This document shows, one piece after another, positions 6,649-7,683 of a stretch of 7,683 nucleotides of DNA. The notes beneath the pieces were generated by a model, which was not told where the DNA came from, searched no databases, and worked only from the letters and a program-made list of their open reading frames with translations. The DNA comes from an uncultured Bacteroidota bacterium (GTDB lineage Bacteria > Bacteroidota > Bacteroidia > 2-12-FULL-35-15). Position numbers and translations under genes: made by a program. The stretch spans positions 1-7,683 of the forward strand of contig CAILDT010000256.1 in the NCBI GenBank assembly GCA_903833025.1, in the 5' to 3' direction. Within the stretch, counting starts at the first letter, position 1. Each line of letters opens with the position of its first letter.

Positions 6649-6659
6649 TTATTTTAAAC
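6631..6659 (-). repeat. AT-only inverted repeat overlapping the DsbD-like gene's stop codon
   Basis: GTTTAAAA (6631-6638) and TTTTAAAC (6652-6659) are perfect complements around a 13-nt loop. On the minus strand a run of six T overlaps the second arm. With only one G-C pair it is a weak hairpin. It may help end the minus-strand transcript, or it may be chance in AT-rich DNA. Confidence 0.25.
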
Positions 6660-7128
6660 AGGAAGTTATTCCATGTAAATCAAAATTGAATTTCTGAATA
6701 GGAGCTTTATCACATATTTCATCATTGCAGGTCTGGTTTTCATACGTGCCATTAATTTTTACTTTACCAGCAGAGCTTAATTTAATTCTTTGAGTAAATA
6801 CAACTTTATTGTAATGTAACATCACAGTTTTTTTTATGGTCGGGTCATATTCAGGAGTTGGTTTTGTTTCTGTAATACCACCAACAAGCGTGTAGCTTTT
6901 ATCAGCTTTAAAAATAATATCTGTAGGAGATATTTCTTCGTCTTCCACTTTAGGTTTAACAACTGAAAAAGTATGCCATCCTTTGTCTAAGGTAACATTA
7001 AATACTAAGTCATACTCACAATCGTTTATTTTGGTTGTTGAAAGTTTCCAATGAGAATGGGTTACTTGTGCTTTCAGTGTTAAGTTTAATAATAAACTTA
7101 AAGAGAATAGGAATAATGTTTTTTTCAT
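6649..7128 (-). CDS. Secreted stand-alone DsbD N-terminal-like domain protein
   Basis: 159 aa with a clear signal peptide (M-K-K-T-L-F-L-F..., cleavage probably after K-A-Q at 19-21). The mature part resembles the N-terminal immunoglobulin-like domain of the thiol:disulfide interchange protein DsbD: G-W-H-T-F near 50-54 and Q-T-C-N-D-E-I-C-D (132-140), with C134 and C139 as the likely redox pair. In DsbD this domain passes electrons from the membrane domain to periplasmic thiol proteins. Here the membrane and thioredoxin parts are absent and the protein ends soon after the motif, so it is a single-domain form that would act in the periplasm. Two extra cysteines (C37, C157) are present. It follows the TonB-like gene by 48 nt on the same strand and may be co-transcribed. 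Redox partners are not in view. Confidence 0.75.
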   Translation of the reverse strand: MKKTLFLFSLSLLLNLTLKAQVTHSHWKLSTTKINDCEYDLVFNVTLDKGWHTFSVVKPKVEDEEISPTDIIFKADKSYTLVGGITETKPTPEYDPTIKKTVMLHYNKVVFTQRIKLSSAGKVKINGTYENQTCNDEICDKAPIQKFNFDLHGITSCLK

Positions 7129-7176
7129 TAGTTGGACGAATTAGATTTGTATGTTTTATTATTTTGTTAATTGATA

Positions 7177-7614
7177 TTATCCTTTTTTCTTTTTTCCTTT
7201 TTTACCATTGGATATTGAATATTTTATAGGCAATGTAAACTTACATTTAACGGTATGTCCGTATTGAATTCCAGGATTCCATTTTGGCATTTGCTTTATA
7301 ATTCTTACGGCTTCTGCATCCAAACCTGGTCCGTCAGTTACTCCTTTCAACACGGTTACATCTGTAATGCTTCCATCCAAATCAATTACAAAACCCACAT
7401 AAACAGTTCCCATAACATCTGCCTCTTTTTCTATCTGAGGATAGATAATATTTTTTCTGATATATTGCATCATTTCATCCTCGCCACCAGGAAATGAAGG
7501 TAATTTTTCCAGCTTATCAACTGTATAAATAGTATCATTAGGGATAGTATTGTTTTGTGCTACAAGTACTGCTGATAATAAAATGAATGCTGTAAGTAGT
7601 TTTATTTTTATCAT
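7177..7614 (-). CDS. Secreted TonB C-terminal domain protein
   Basis: 145 aa. A signal peptide (about 1-20, ending L-V-A-Q) precedes one TonB C-terminal domain covering about 38-132. Family hallmarks visible are F-P-G-G (41-44), I-I-Y-P (56-59), G-T-V-Y-V-G-F-V-I-D-L-D-G (69-81), the M-P-K-W-N-P-G turn (109-115) and a final F-T-L-P-I-K-Y strand. In full TonB proteins this domain contacts TonB-dependent receptors and is tied to ExbB/ExbD by a membrane anchor. Here the hydrophobic N-terminus looks cleavable and there is no proline-rich linker, so it may be a periplasmic or lipid-free variant rather than a true energy transducer. The protein ends in a lysine/glycine tail (N-G-K-K-G-K-K-K-K-G) encoded by a polypurine run. 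It is the first gene of the minus-strand pair. Confidence 0.85.
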   Translation of the reverse strand: MIKIKLLTAFILLSAVLVAQNNTIPNDTIYTVDKLEKLPSFPGGEDEMMQYIRKNIIYPQIEKEADVMGTVYVGFVIDLDGSITDVTVLKGVTDGPGLDAEAVRIIKQMPKWNPGIQYGHTVKCKFTLPIKYSISNGKKGKKKKG

Positions 7615-7630
7615 AACTTTTTTTTATTTT

Positions 7631-7647
7631 AATAAGTGATACTTATT
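7631..7647 (-). promoter_or_regulatory. Perfect inverted repeat upstream of the TonB-like gene
   Basis: AATAAGT (7631-7637), GAT spacer, ACTTATT (7641-7647): two perfect 7-bp arms starting 17 nt upstream of the start codon of the TonB-like gene. Size, symmetry and place fit an operator for a dimeric regulator or a leader hairpin. I do not see a confident TTTG/TAnnTTTG promoter pair in the 69 nt available. A TTTG on the minus strand (near 7668-7672) is only a possible -33. Confidence 0.35.
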
Positions 7648-7683
7648 TCCTATTATGTAATGCTCCCCAAAATTTAGACTGGA

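Noticed and set aside
7035..7229. Plus-strand open frame across the two minus-strand genes
   Set aside because: Its hydrophobic sequence comes from reading the antisense of the signal-peptide and polypurine regions. The minus-strand genes have clear domains.
1..7683. CRISPR array, tRNA/rRNA genes, insertion sequence or attachment site
   Set aside because: No regularly spaced repeats, cloverleaf-like sequence, transposase-like frame or terminal repeats seen on either strand.

Overview
The window looks like a chromosomal segment of a member of the Bacteroidota. The DNA is AT-rich by eye. Start codons follow A-rich leaders without Shine-Dalgarno sequences. The one clear promoter region carries TAnnTTTG -7 boxes, signal peptides end in the typical ...Q/AQ style, and a short secreted TonB C-terminal protein is present. 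I cannot name genus or species.

Layout. (1) Positions 3-266 (+): the last 87 codons of a membrane-anchored family 2 glycosyltransferase whose start lies outside the window. (2) Positions 267-393: a compact control region with an imperfect hairpin (283-313) and two identical 15-bp copies of a -7 promoter motif 29 bp apart. (3) Positions 394-6388 (+): four tightly packed genes, with gaps of 17 nt and 24 nt and then a 1-nt TAATG overlap. (4) Positions 6389-6648: a convergent intergenic region with a likely minus-strand terminator. (5) Positions 6649-7614 (-): two small secreted proteins, a stand-alone DsbD N-terminal-like domain and a TonB C-terminal domain protein. (6) Positions 7615-7683: their upstream region, with a perfect 7-bp inverted repeat.

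The main find is the four-gene block, which reads as a self-contained machine for making and exporting a polysaccharide. A processive GT2 synthase with DD, DxD, GD and QxxRW motifs would polymerise the chain at the inner membrane. A HlyD-like protein would span the periplasm. A TolC-like outer-membrane factor carries, on the same chain, a compact (beta/alpha)8 glycoside-hydrolase-like domain. The fourth protein has a receiver-like N-terminus, a cysteine-rich zinc domain resembling TackOD1, and a GGDEF domain whose active site is lost (NSSTM) while the RxxD inhibitory-site motif remains at the canonical spacing. By analogy with PelD and Alg44, that protein is a candidate cyclic-di-GMP receptor controlling the synthase. 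The combination resembles none of the standard synthase-dependent systems (cellulose, alginate, PNAG, Pel) gene for gene, so it may be an uncharacterised exopolysaccharide system. The polymer, the ligand and the hydrolase activity are all inferred.

The two minus-strand genes appear unrelated to the polysaccharide block and are read toward it.
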